From Palsa-504 sp963844625 (GTDB lineage Bacteria > Actinomycetota > Actinomycetes > Streptosporangiales > Streptosporangiaceae): DNA of 64,000 nucleotides. The stretch lies in assembly GCA_963844625.1 (NCBI GenBank), contig CAWJPF010000035.1, forward strand, positions 434,001 through 498,000, written 5' to 3'. The position numbers and the translations under genes were made by a program. The notes beneath the pieces are model-generated. The model made no database searches. It was not told the origin of the DNA and saw only the letters and a list, made by a program, of their open reading frames with translations. Shown here one piece after another: positions 56,870-64,000 of this stretch. Each line of letters opens with the position of its first letter. Position 1 is the first letter of the stretch.

Positions 56870-58061
56870 CGTAAATCGCGTGCGGGCCGCGTACCCGGCG
56901 CTGAGCGATGGTTATGCCTACCTGGACGGCGCCGCGGGCACACAGGTCCCCGCCGTGGTCATCGACGCGATCGCCGATGCCTACCGGACCGGGATCGGCA
57001 ATGCCGGGGGCGCCTTCCCCGCCAGCGGACGTTCCGACGCCATCCTGGCTGAATGCAGGCACGCCCTCGCGGACCTGACCGGCGCTCACCCGGACGGCGT
57101 GATCCTCGGGCCGAACATGACGACGCTCACCTACCGGCTGGCCGAGACCTTGTCCCGGCGCTGGGAGCCGGGGGACGAGGTGGTCGTATCCCGGCTGGAC
57201 CACGACGCGAACATCAGGCCGTGGGTCCAGGCGGCCGCGCGGCGCGGGGCCGTCGTGCGCTGGGCTGAAGTCGACCTGCCGGCGGCGGAACTTCCGTCCG
57301 GCCAGTTCGGCGAGCTGCTCTCGGAGCGCACCCGGCTGGTCGCGGTCACCGCGGCCAGCAACGTCGTCGGCACCAGGCCGGACGTGGCGGCCATCGCCGC
57401 GGCCGCCCACGCGGTCGGCGCGCTGTGCTACGTGGACGGCGTGCATGCGACCCCGCACGTGCCGGTGGACGTCCGCGTCCTCGGCGCGGACTTCTACGCC
57501 ACCAGCGCCTACAAGTGGTCCGGGCCGCACATCGGCACGGTGGTGGCCGATCCCGGCCTGCTCGAGACGCTCAGCCCGGACAAGCTCGTGCCCGCGCCGC
57601 AGGGCGTGCCCGGCCGGTTCGAGCGCGGCACGCCGGGGTTCGCGGACCTGGCCGGGGTGGTCGCGGCCGTGGAGCACCTGGCGTCGCTTGACCCCGCCGC
57701 GTCCGGCACCCGGCGAGAGCGGCTGCAAGCGTCGATGGCCGCCGTCGAGACCTACGAAGCGGAGCTTTTCACCCGCCTGCTCGGCGGCCTGAGCGCGATG
57801 GGGCAGGTGACGCTCTACGGGCAGGCCGCCCGGCGCGCGCCGACCGCGTTCTTCACCGTGGCCGGGCATTCGCCGCGCGCGGTGGCGGAGCGACTGGCCG
57901 CGCGCAAGGTCAACGTGTGGAACGGTGACAACTACGCGTGGGAGCTGACGGGGGTGTTCGGCCTGCGGGATTCCGGCGGGGCGGTCCGGGCCGGGCTGGT
58001 CCACTACAACGACGAGGCCGACGTCGACCGCCTGCTGGCCGCCGTCGCCGAGCTTGCCTGA
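56859..58061 (+). CDS. Cysteine-desulfurase-like class V aminotransferase
   Basis: A 400-aa PLP-dependent protein. YLDGAAGTQVPAVVIDAI, ALCYVDGVHATPHVPVDV (PLP Asp/His) and FYATSAYKWSGPHIG with the Schiff-base Lys are typical of the VC1184-type cysteine-desulfurase-like subfamily. No desulfurase Cys loop is evident at the C-terminal third, so activity as a true desulfurase is doubtful. It is not EgtE by sequence. GTG 56859. Confidence 0.82.
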   Translation: MTFDVNRVRAAYPALSDGYAYLDGAAGTQVPAVVIDAIADAYRTGIGNAGGAFPASGRSDAILAECRHALADLTGAHPDGVILGPNMTTLTYRLAETLSRRWEPGDEVVVSRLDHDANIRPWVQAAARRGAVVRWAEVDLPAAELPSGQFGELLSERTRLVAVTAASNVVGTRPDVAAIAAAAHAVGALCYVDGVHATPHVPVDVRVLGADFYATSAYKWSGPHIGTVVADPGLLETLSPDKLVPAPQGVPGRFERGTPGFADLAGVVAAVEHLASLDPAASGTRRERLQASMAAVETYEAELFTRLLGGLSAMGQVTLYGQAARRAPTAFFTVAGHSPRAVAERLAARKVNVWNGDNYAWELTGVFGLRDSGGAVRAGLVHYNDEADVDRLLAAVAELA

Positions 58062-58103
58062 CGGCGTAAGCTTGAAGGTGGATTTTCCTCGCGAGACGGG
58101 ACG

Positions 58104-58430
58104 ATGGGGATGACGGCGCTGGGCAGCCTGCTAACGGTGCTGGCCGGGCTGCTGCACGACCTCGCGCAGCTGGCCGTCAGCCCGTCCGGAATCACCGCGC
58201 TGGCCACGACCGTCCTGGCCGGAGCCATGTTCGCCGCGGTCCTGGCCCTGCTGGTCTCGGTAGCAGGCGTTTCGCGCGCGACCGCCGCCATCCCGATGAT
58301 CCGCCGCGCCTCGGCGCTGCGGGAGAAGTCCTGGCGCGCGGGGTTCCTGCGCCAGCGCGATCCCGGTGCGGCGGGACGGGCCAGGCCCAGAGCGCCATCG
58401 GCGGCCCTGGCGGCCGCCTGCCCCGGGTAA
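58104..58430 (+). CDS. DUF6412-like small membrane protein
   Basis: A 108-aa protein with two hydrophobic segments (LTVLAGLLHDLAQLAV; LATTVLAGAMFAAVLALLVSVA) and a basic tail RRASALREKSWRAGFLRQRD. Proteins of this type (DUF6412) precede YidC-like genes in actinomycetes, as here. The C-terminal Arg/Pro/Ala stretch is poorly conserved. Function unknown; coupling to insertase function is inferred from context. Confidence 0.7.
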   Translation: MGMTALGSLLTVLAGLLHDLAQLAVSPSGITALATTVLAGAMFAAVLALLVSVAGVSRATAAIPMIRRASALREKSWRAGFLRQRDPGAAGRARPRAPSAALAAACPG

Positions 58431-58507
58431 CCCCGGGTCGTACCTGTCTGACTGATCTCGCGGCCGCCTCCAGCCACCATCCGTCGTAGCTGGAAGGCCT
58501 TTCTCCC

Positions 58508-59461
58508 ATGTTCAGTATCTTTGGCGTCCCCGTGGACGCCGCGTACCACCTTGTCTCCGGGTTCACCGGCATCCTCACCCCCGTTCTCGGCGGAGTGGCC
58601 GCGGTGGCCGCGATCATCGCGGTCACGATGGCCGTCCGGATTCTCCTCATGCCGCTCAGCTTCCGTGCCCTCCGCGGTCAGGCTGTTCAAGCCCGGCTGG
58701 CCCCGCAACTGCTTGATCTGCGCCAGCGGTACGCCAAGCAGCCGGAACGGCTGCAGCGGGAAATGTCCGCGCTGTACAAGCGGGAGGGCACGAGCATGCT
58801 GGCCGGCATCACGCCGTTCCTGCTCCAGTGGCCGCTCCTGTCCGTGACGTACCTGCTCTTCCGGTCGCCGCGAGTGGCGGGAAGGCCGAACACGCTGCTG
58901 AGCCACGACCTGTTCGGCGTGCCGCTCGGCATGCACTGGCTGAGCGGCGCCGGCCCCGCCAGCGCGCAGGGCGCGGTCTTCCTCGGCGTGTTCGCGCTGC
59001 TGGCCGGGCTGTGCTGGCTCGCTGCCCGCCTCGGCCAGCTGATGACCGCCCAGGCCGCGGCGGCGCTCCCAGCGCCCGCCAAGACGGCGCAGGGTCAAGC
59101 CAGGGCTCAGACGCCAGCCCCAGGGACCTGGGTACTGATGAAAGTGCTCCCGTACCTGACGGTGGTGGTCGCCGCGTTCGCGCCGCTCGCGGCCGGGATC
59201 TACCTGCTCACGTCGATGGGCTGGTCACTGGCGGAGCGCAGGCTCTACTTGAGGCGATCCGCCGGGGGCCGATCCGCCGGGGGCCGATCTGCCGGGGGCG
59301 CGCGGGGAGCCCGCGGTCAGGGCCCGATCAGGGTACGCAGCAGCCGAACCGGGGGCGAGCCGTGCGCCAGCATGCGATCGTGGATCTCCTGGTCGCCCTG
59401 GCCGGGATCCGCCGCCCTGAGCTCGCCGGCCAGGTCGGAGATCTCGGAGTACCCGACGTAG
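58508..59461 (+). CDS. YidC/Oxa1-family membrane insertase, second copy type
   Basis: A 317-aa YidC/Oxa1 protein: FTGILTPVLGGVAAVAAIIA, ILLMPLSFRALRGQAVQARL, then the cytoplasmic hairpin LDLRQRYAKQPERLQREMSAL, YKREGTSMLAGITPFLLQWP and later helices. It lacks the rnpA/rpmH neighbourhood, so it is probably a paralogue beside the housekeeping copy. The real end is likely near ERRLYLRR (residue about 250); the rest is a repeat and a frame antisense to the DUF885 gene, overlapping it by 145 nt. ATG 58508. Confidence 0.82.
   Translation: MFSIFGVPVDAAYHLVSGFTGILTPVLGGVAAVAAIIAVTMAVRILLMPLSFRALRGQAVQARLAPQLLDLRQRYAKQPERLQREMSALYKREGTSMLAGITPFLLQWPLLSVTYLLFRSPRVAGRPNTLLSHDLFGVPLGMHWLSGAGPASAQGAVFLGVFALLAGLCWLAARLGQLMTAQAAAALPAPAKTAQGQARAQTPAPGTWVLMKVLPYLTVVVAAFAPLAAGIYLLTSMGWSLAERRLYLRRSAGGRSAGGRSAGGARGARGQGPIRVRSSRTGGEPCASMRSWISWSPWPGSAALSSPARSEISEYPT
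59255..59299 (+). repeat. Three tandem 15-bp repeats at the YidC 3' end
   Basis: CGATCCGCCGGGGGC occurs three times (one mismatch in the third) and encodes Arg-Ser-Ala-Gly-Gly repeats after the last helix. It sits where the gene would be expected to end, which may explain loss of the stop. Confidence 0.9.
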
Positions 59462-60969
59462 TAGGTTGACAGCTGCGCCGAGGTGAGCTGCGCCCGGCGC
59501 CACTTGCCCGCCGCCTCGCCCTCTTCCTGGAAGCCGCGGCCGGTCATCAGCGCCATCGCCTCGGTCTCGGTCATGCCGTGCGCGTGGATCCGGGCGTCGA
59601 GGATGGCGTTGATGATCGTGCGCAGCTGCATCTTGAGCTGCTGCATCCGGACCGCCCGGGGATCTCCCTCGCCGGGGTAGCCCCGCTCCGCCATGAGCTG
59701 CTCGGTGTAAACCGCCCAGCCCTCGGTGAATGAGCCCGACCTGAGCGCGGCCCGGATCTCGGTGCCGGAGCCCTTGAACCGGCGCGAGTGCTGCAGCTGC
59801 AGGTAGTGGCCGGGCATTGCCTCGTGCACCATCAGGTTGTGCACCATGTGCCGGTTGTACTCGCGGTAGAACGAGGCGACCCGCTGCGGCGTCCAGTCCG
59901 CTGGCGTCGGCGAGACGGCGATGAACGTGGGCTGCGGCGTCGGCTCGAGCGGGCCGGGTGAGTCGCAGTACGCGACGGCGACCCCGCGGTCGATTTCCGG
60001 CATCACGATCAGCTCGACCGGGTCGTCGTACACCGTGATCAGGCGATGGTCGGTGACGAAGGCGGTCTGGGCGGCCAGCGCCTCGCGGCAGAACTCCAGG
60101 ATGCTCGTGTCGTCGGGCACGTCACGCGCGAGTTGGTCGAGTACCTGCCGGACCGCGTCCGGTCCGGCTGTCCCGGACCCGGCGATGCCGGCGGCCAGCT
60201 CGGCGATTTCCTCACTGACCCGGTCCAGGTCGGCCTGCGCCCGGGCCAGGATCGCGTCCGCGTCGGCCGCCGCGCTCAGCGTGAGCGACAGCTTCCGCGC
60301 GAACCGCTCCGGCCCGATCCTCGGATCGGCGAAACCGTCAGAGCCCGCGAGCTGCGCGGAGAGCCACGCGCGGTGCTCTTCCAGGGCCTCGAGGGCGGCC
60401 GGGCGTACCCGGGCGAGCTGTGCCTCGCATGGCGGCGCGGCCTCGATCGCGGTGTCGATCTCGCCGCTGATCAGCGCGATCGTGCCCGCGAACTGCCCGA
60501 TGGCCGTCTCCAGGTGCACCCTGGGCATGGGCCCGAGCTGCCTGCGAGCTTCCGCCAAGCTGGCCGGGATGGCCGCCAGCCGCCCGGCTACCGAGCCCAG
60601 CCGGTCCGGCAGCGGCGCGAAATCCCGGGCCAGCAGCTGGTAGATGGCCTGGCCCGGATTGGCCTGGAGGGGGTTCCAGGTCTGCTCGCGGAGCTCGTCG
60701 ATCTCGAATACCCGCCGCGCCACGTTGCCCGCCATCATCTCGGCGTCGACCCGGTGCTCCGCCGACAGGGCGCGTTGGTCGATCGCCCCCAGCCGGGCCG
60801 CCCAGCCATCCAGGGCGCGCCGCTCAGCGGCCCGGGCCTGCTCGGAGGGATCGGCCAGGCGGTCGTCGAACCGGTGGTCGCCGAGATCGGTGGCGGCGGT
60901 CGGATGCCGTTCCGCCCGGTCATCGAGGTACCCCTGCGCCAGCCTGGTGAACTCGGCGTCCGTGCTCAT
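59317..60969 (-). CDS. DUF885-family zinc-dependent protein
   Basis: A 550-aa protein of the DUF885 group, related to M32-like peptidases. The zinc motif is visible as VHEAMPGHYLQ (HExxxxH pattern) with downstream SFTEGWAVYTEQL supplying the third ligand Glu. An N-terminal helical region (FTRLAQGYLDDRAERHP) and a conserved TETEAMALM block complete the family pattern. Likely cytoplasmic, as no signal peptide is seen. Substrate is unknown. The end overlaps the YidC readthrough tail. Confidence 0.85.
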   Translation of the reverse strand: MSTDAEFTRLAQGYLDDRAERHPTAATDLGDHRFDDRLADPSEQARAAERRALDGWAARLGAIDQRALSAEHRVDAEMMAGNVARRVFEIDELREQTWNPLQANPGQAIYQLLARDFAPLPDRLGSVAGRLAAIPASLAEARRQLGPMPRVHLETAIGQFAGTIALISGEIDTAIEAAPPCEAQLARVRPAALEALEEHRAWLSAQLAGSDGFADPRIGPERFARKLSLTLSAAADADAILARAQADLDRVSEEIAELAAGIAGSGTAGPDAVRQVLDQLARDVPDDTSILEFCREALAAQTAFVTDHRLITVYDDPVELIVMPEIDRGVAVAYCDSPGPLEPTPQPTFIAVSPTPADWTPQRVASFYREYNRHMVHNLMVHEAMPGHYLQLQHSRRFKGSGTEIRAALRSGSFTEGWAVYTEQLMAERGYPGEGDPRAVRMQQLKMQLRTIINAILDARIHAHGMTETEAMALMTGRGFQEEGEAAGKWRRAQLTSAQLSTYYVGYSEISDLAGELRAADPGQGDQEIHDRMLAHGSPPVRLLRTLIGP

Positions 60970-61030
60970 CTAGCCTCCAGCTCGCTCGTAACGCACCGGT
61001 CCCTACCGTAGCCAATGAGATGATGACCGG

Positions 61031-61939
61031 GTGCGCGTGCTCATGCCGCTTCCCGACCGCGATTTTGACGTCACCGAGGTCGCGGTGCCGTGGGCGATCC
61101 TGCGCGACGCCGGTCACCAGGTGGTCTTCGCCACCGAGAACGCCGGCACGGTCCCGGCCGCGGATCCCCGGCTGCTGACCGGCGTGTTGTTCGGCCAGCT
61201 CGGGGCGGCGCCGGAGGCCAGGAAGCTGTACTACCAACTGGTCGGCGCCCCGGAATTCAGCTCCACGGCGGCCTGGGCTGGGCTGGACCCGGCCGCCTTC
61301 GACGGGCTGGTCCTGCCCGGCGGGCATGCCCCTGGCATGCGGCAGTACCTCGGCTCGCCGGTGCTCCGCGAGCAGGTCGCCCGGTTCTGGCGGCTGAACC
61401 GGCCGGTCGGCGCGATCTGCCACGGCGTGCTCGTGCTGGCGCGCACCTGCGACGCGGCCACCGGCCGTAGCGTCCTGGCCGAACGGCGGACCACCTGCCT
61501 GCCGAAGTACATGGAGCGCTCGGCCTACCTGGCGACGGCATGGCGCCTGGGCCGCTACTACCGGACCTATCCCGCCTACGTCGAGGACGAGGTGCGGGCC
61601 GCCCTGGACCATCCGGACGACCAGTTCGAGCGCGGCCCGGTCACGCTGTCCGCGCGCGGCACCGCGACCGACGACACCCCCGCCTTCGTGGTAGAAGAGG
61701 GCAACTACCTATCTGCGCGCTGGCCCGGCGACGCCTACCTGTTCGGCCGCCGGTTCTGTGACCTGCTGCAATCCGGTCCGGAAAGATCAAAAGACTTATG
61801 CCGAACGGACCGGGCCATCCGCTGTCGGTCACCTGCTTGTGATGCGCGGCGGTCAGCTCCTATCGCCAGCATCCATCCTGGTTATCCTCCGGGCCGGGTG
61901 ATGACGCGCGGCGCCGTGGCCCGCAGGCTGGTGAGATGA
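61031..61939 (+). CDS. DJ-1/PfpI-family protein
   Basis: The first 245 residues form a class I amidotransferase-like fold with the nucleophile elbow PVGAICHGVLVLA (Cys-His) and GLVLPGGHAPGMRQYL; helper residues lie in YAYVED and DDTPAFVVEEG. Such proteins are glyoxalases, chaperones or amidases; the type here is uncertain. The last 50 residues (after CDLLQSG) are basic and low in similarity to the family, so the natural stop may be lost. GTG 61031. Confidence 0.82.
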   Translation: MRVLMPLPDRDFDVTEVAVPWAILRDAGHQVVFATENAGTVPAADPRLLTGVLFGQLGAAPEARKLYYQLVGAPEFSSTAAWAGLDPAAFDGLVLPGGHAPGMRQYLGSPVLREQVARFWRLNRPVGAICHGVLVLARTCDAATGRSVLAERRTTCLPKYMERSAYLATAWRLGRYYRTYPAYVEDEVRAALDHPDDQFERGPVTLSARGTATDDTPAFVVEEGNYLSARWPGDAYLFGRRFCDLLQSGPERSKDLCRTDRAIRCRSPACDARRSAPIASIHPGYPPGRVMTRGAVARRLVR

Positions 61940-62208
61940 CGATCAATATGAGATTGGCGAAGCCGGCCCCCATCTCGGGTGACGCCGGGTCTGCGGAGCG
62001 GCAGGCGCCGGAGGAGAAACGACGGCAGCGCGTGGTCAAGCTCGTCATGGTGGCTGCGGTGGTCCGCATGGCGGTGGACAAGCGCACCCTGGCGGGCGTC
62101 ATCGTACTCGCGATCGCGGTGGCCGCGGCGAGGGGCATGGGACAGGAGCGCGGTATGCCCGCCCTGGACTGGTACCGGGCCCGAGGGCAAGACAAGAGCC
62201 CCGGCTAG
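61936..62208 (+). CDS. Small single-pass membrane protein
   Basis: A 90-aa protein with a basic/acidic N-terminus (EEKRRQRVVKLVMVAAVVRM) and one helix (TLAGVIVLAIAVAAARGMG). ATG 61936 is inside an ATGA overlap with the preceding stop. No family recognised. Confidence 0.5.
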   Translation: MTINMRLAKPAPISGDAGSAERQAPEEKRRQRVVKLVMVAAVVRMAVDKRTLAGVIVLAIAVAAARGMGQERGMPALDWYRARGQDKSPG

Positions 62209-62430
62209 CATCGCGCGTCGGTAGTTCCCGGCTCGACGGCGGAATCGGTGCCGCGCAACGCGGTGATATCCTCGCGCGCCCTTTTCGCGGTCTGCAATCC
62301 CGCAAAGCATGCGCCGCCCCGTGCTCAATGCCATGGCGAATGACCGGAACTATCGGGGATTTCGTAAGCCGGCCGGGCGGTTATCGTCATTATCTCAGGG
62401 GTGATCCTGTCGCCGTAGTACCTGATCAGG

Positions 62431-62461
62431 CGGCCTTAGGACGGCCTTAGAGCGGCCTTCA
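62431..62461 (+). repeat. Three direct repeats at 11-bp spacing
   Basis: CGGCCTTAG, CGGCCTTAG and CGGCCTTCA start at 62431, 62442 and 62453, exactly one helical turn apart. This is the arrangement of SARP-type (OmpR-fold) activator sites in actinomycetes. The binding protein is not known. Confidence 0.75.
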
Positions 62462-62510
62462 GGCTCAGGGTCCCCCGCTTACATTCACCCGGTTCTTGAA
62501 CGCGGATCAG

Positions 62511-62545
62511 GCACGATATATGCCGGTTATCGGCATATATCGTGC
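62511..62545. repeat. Perfect inverted repeat, 15-bp arms, 5-nt loop
   Basis: GCACGATATATGCCG and CGGCATATATCGTGC flank GTTAT. Its A+T-rich core is exceptional in this genome. No T-run follows, so a dimeric regulator's operator or a recombination site is likelier than a terminator. It lies about 88 bp before the leader frame. Confidence 0.9.
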
Positions 62546-62632
62546 GGCAATTGGTTTTCCGGTCTCCGGCGCTGCGCGTTAGGGTATTAGTCAAGTGGTG
62601 GCGCAGCTCTGGGTATCCGGCTGGGAGGCCGT

Positions 62633-62740
62633 GTGAGCGTTCACGCCCGGCCGGGCGATCGGGGGGCGGCGTCGCTGTATCACCGGGCGGCGCTGGGCGC
62701 CGGTGTCGTTGCCGCGGTTGCGGCGTTAGTGCCGGGCTGA
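62633..62740 (+). CDS. 35-aa leader ORF coupled to the LuxR-family gene
   Basis: GTG 62633 (GGGAGG four bases upstream) opens a 35-codon frame, VSVHARPGDRGAASLYHRAA, LGAGVVAAVAALVPG, whose TGA overlaps the ATG of the next gene (TGATG). The end is hydrophobic. It could couple translation of the regulator or be a small membrane peptide; no homologue is recognised. Confidence 0.4.
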   Translation: MSVHARPGDRGAASLYHRAALGAGVVAAVAALVPG

Positions 62741-64000
62741 TGGTCACGCAATCGGGTCGGCGGGCGCGGGGCGCGCAGCTGCGGGGGCGAAGCGGTGAGT
62801 TGAGGGTGCTGGGCCGGTTCGTGGATGCGGTCCGGGGGGGTGAGAGCCGGGTCCTGGTCGTGCGGGGTGAGCCGGGTCTGGGGAAGACGGCGTTGCTTGA
62901 GTACGTGGCCGGGCGGGCGTCGGCGTCGGGGTGCCGGGTGGCGCGGGTAGCGGGTGTGCAGTCGGAGATGGAGCTGGCGTTCGCGGGGTTGCATCAGCTG
63001 TGCGCGCCCATGCTCGATTACCTGGGGCGCCTGCCGGTGCCGCAGCGGGAGGCGCTAGGGATTGCGTTTGGTGTTAGCGCGGGTCCGGCGCCGGATCGCT
63101 TCCTGGTCGGGCTGGCGGTGCTGGGGTTGTTGTCGGAGGCGGCAGGGGAGCGGCCGCTGGTATGCGTGATTGATGATGAGCAGTGGCTGGACCGGGCGTC
63201 GGCGCAGGCGCTGGGGTTTGCCGCGCGGCGGCTGGCGGCGGAGCCGGTGGGGCTGGTTTTCGCGGCGCGGCTGCCGGGTGGGGAGCTGGCGGGGTTGCCG
63301 GAGCTGGTGCTGGCGGGACTCGCGGAGGGTGAGGCGGGGGCGCTGCTGGATTCGGTGCTGGCGGGGCCGTTGGATGTGCGGGTCCGGGACCGGATCGTGG
63401 CGGAGACGCGGGGGAATCCGCTGGCGTTGCTTGAGTTGCCGCGGGGTTTGACGGCGGCGGAGCTGGCGGGCGGGTTCGGGCTGCCGGGTGCGGGGCCGCT
63501 GTCGGGGCGGATCGAGGAGAGTTTCGGGCGGCGGGCGGAGGCGCTGCCGGCGGCGGCGCGGCGGCTGCTGCTGGTGGCGGCGGCGGAGCCGGCCGGTGAT
63601 CCGCTGCTGGTGTGGCGGGCGGCGGGGCGGCTCGGTATCGGTGCCGGGGCGGCTGCGCCCGCGGTGGAGGCGGGCCTGGTCGAGTTCGGTGCTGCGGTGC
63701 GGTTCCGGCATCCGCTGGTGCGGTCGGCGGCGTACCGGTCGGCGTCGCTGCCGGAGCGGCAGGAGGTGCACGCTGCGCTGGCGGAGGTCACCGATCCGCT
63801 GCTGGATCCCGACCGGCGGGCGTGGCACCGGGCCCAGGCCGCGCCCGGGCCTGATGAGGATGTCGCGGCGGAACTGGAGCGCTCGGCGGGCCGGGCGCAG
63901 GCCCGCGGCGGGCTGGCCGCGGCGGCCGCGTTCCTGGAACGCGCGGCGCTGCTGACCCCCGACCCCACCCGCCGGGCCCAGCGGCTGCTCGCGGCAGCCG
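62740..64000 (+). CDS. LuxR-family ATP-binding regulator (LAL type), 3' end outside window
   Basis: The frame from ATG 62740 stays open to the window end (420 codons). It begins with an STAND-type ATPase: LRGRSGELRVLGRFVDAV, Walker A VRGEPGLGKTALLEYV, Walker B VCVIDDEQWLDRASAQAL, then AETRGNPLALLELPRGLT and tetratricopeptide-like helices. The LuxR helix-turn-helix would be at the C-terminus beyond 64000, so the class is inferred from the N-terminal half. The first 800 nt are strikingly G-rich on the coding strand, unlike most neighbours. Confidence 0.82.
   Translation, partial: MVTQSGRRARGAQLRGRSGELRVLGRFVDAVRGGESRVLVVRGEPGLGKTALLEYVAGRASASGCRVARVAGVQSEMELAFAGLHQLCAPMLDYLGRLPVPQREALGIAFGVSAGPAPDRFLVGLAVLGLLSEAAGERPLVCVIDDEQWLDRASAQALGFAARRLAAEPVGLVFAARLPGGELAGLPELVLAGLAEGEAGALLDSVLAGPLDVRVRDRIVAETRGNPLALLELPRGLTAAELAGGFGLPGAGPLSGRIEESFGRRAEALPAAARRLLLVAAAEPAGDPLLVWRAAGRLGIGAGAAAPAVEAGLVEFGAAVRFRHPLVRSAAYRSASLPERQEVHAALAEVTDPLLDPDRRAWHRAQAAPGPDEDVAAELERSAGRAQARGGLAAAAAFLERAALLTPDPTRRAQRLLAAA

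Larger units (their letters stand above)
62209..62632. other. Control region before the LuxR-family gene
   Basis: About 420 bp with no gene apparent. It holds an 11-bp-spaced direct repeat array and a long A+T-rich inverted repeat, described separately, and a possible TTGAAC hexamer at 62496-62501 without a well-spaced -10. Confidence 0.5.

Noticed and set aside
56859..58061. EgtE (ergothioneine C-S lyase) candidate
   Set aside because: The sequence fits the cysteine-desulfurase-like VC1184 subfamily better and is 53 kb from egtABC.
63055..63968. Long minus-strand frames at the right edge
   Set aside because: They are opposite the open LuxR-family ATPase frame, which carries Walker motifs.

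Overview
The window is very G+C-rich, densely coded DNA with many GTG/TTG starts and stop/start overlaps (ATGA, GTGA, TGATG). The gene content points to a mycelial actinomycete, probably near Streptosporangiales or Streptomycetales: ergothioneine genes, a SteA/copper-transporter (SteB-like) pair, a WhiB remnant, a PafBC-type DNA-damage promoter before uvrA, a mycothiol-type maleylpyruvate isomerase relative, DUF6247, DUF5999 and DUF6412 proteins, and a large LuxR-family ATPase regulator. The species cannot be named from the sequence alone. I saw no rRNA, tRNA, CRISPR array or intact insertion sequence.

Layout. 1-3453 (minus): egtA-egtB-egtC. 3.5-9.7 kb (plus): a coupled envelope operon steA, copper-transporter/SteB-like, MraY/WecA-like, murJ and a GT4 glycosyltransferase. 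9.6-14.3 kb (minus): an FtsX-type ABC transporter between two related PadR regulators. 14.5-16.9 kb: patatin-like protein, membrane protein and two small proteins. 16.9-31.35 kb (minus): a long purine-degradation cluster (2-oxo-4-hydroxy-4-carboxy-5-ureidoimidazoline decarboxylase, HIU hydrolase, uricase, three xanthine dehydrogenase subunits, 8-oxoguanine deaminase, allophanate-hydrolase-related protein, MFS exporter, hydroxypyruvate isomerase, a gutted tartronate-semialdehyde reductase, allantoinase, allantoicase, a DUF6247/RelE-like pair, glycerate kinase), divergent from a PucR-type activator at 31.5 kb. 33-39 kb: a GntR-linked catabolic locus (phosphotriesterase-like, acetoacetate-decarboxylase-like, SDR remnant, epimerase, MDR reductase). 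39.1-45.7 kb: an eroded island with recombinase, WhiB, AAA-ATPase, SDR, endonuclease and PIN fragments, a phosphotransferase, a lone PD-(D/E)XK protein and a broken second copy of a metallo-beta-lactamase gene. 45.8-62.2 kb: ornithine-cyclodeaminase-like protein, uvrA, small proteins, a heterodimeric ABC exporter, a cysteine-desulfurase-like protein, a second YidC, a DUF885 protein and a DJ-1/PfpI protein. 62.2-64 kb: a regulatory region rich in repeats before a LuxR-family gene that runs off the end.

How the genes work together. The purine cluster would take guanine-derived or xanthine-type purines through urate and allantoin to urea and glyoxylate. Hydroxypyruvate isomerase and glycerate kinase then point toward glycerate metabolism, but the reductase that should link them is reduced to its two ends. 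The steA-murJ operon joins a cell-separation regulator to lipid-carrier and flippase functions.

Two themes run through the window. First, at least five genes are broken by net single-base frame changes while both halves stay well conserved (egtB, the MraY-like gene, the ABC permease, the RelE-like toxin, a small HTH protein). Several lie in G/C runs or GGCC-rich tracts, so consensus errors are the simplest explanation. Second, several genes are reduced to their ends or fused to others (glxR, two SDRs, AAA ATPase, recombinase, PIN and endonuclease fragments), which looks like real deletion-driven decay. I found no clearly new complete system. The best candidates for novelty are the orphan PD-(D/E)XK protein in the defence graveyard, the PadR-DUF1707 fusion with its ABC partner, and the repeat-rich region before the LuxR-family gene.
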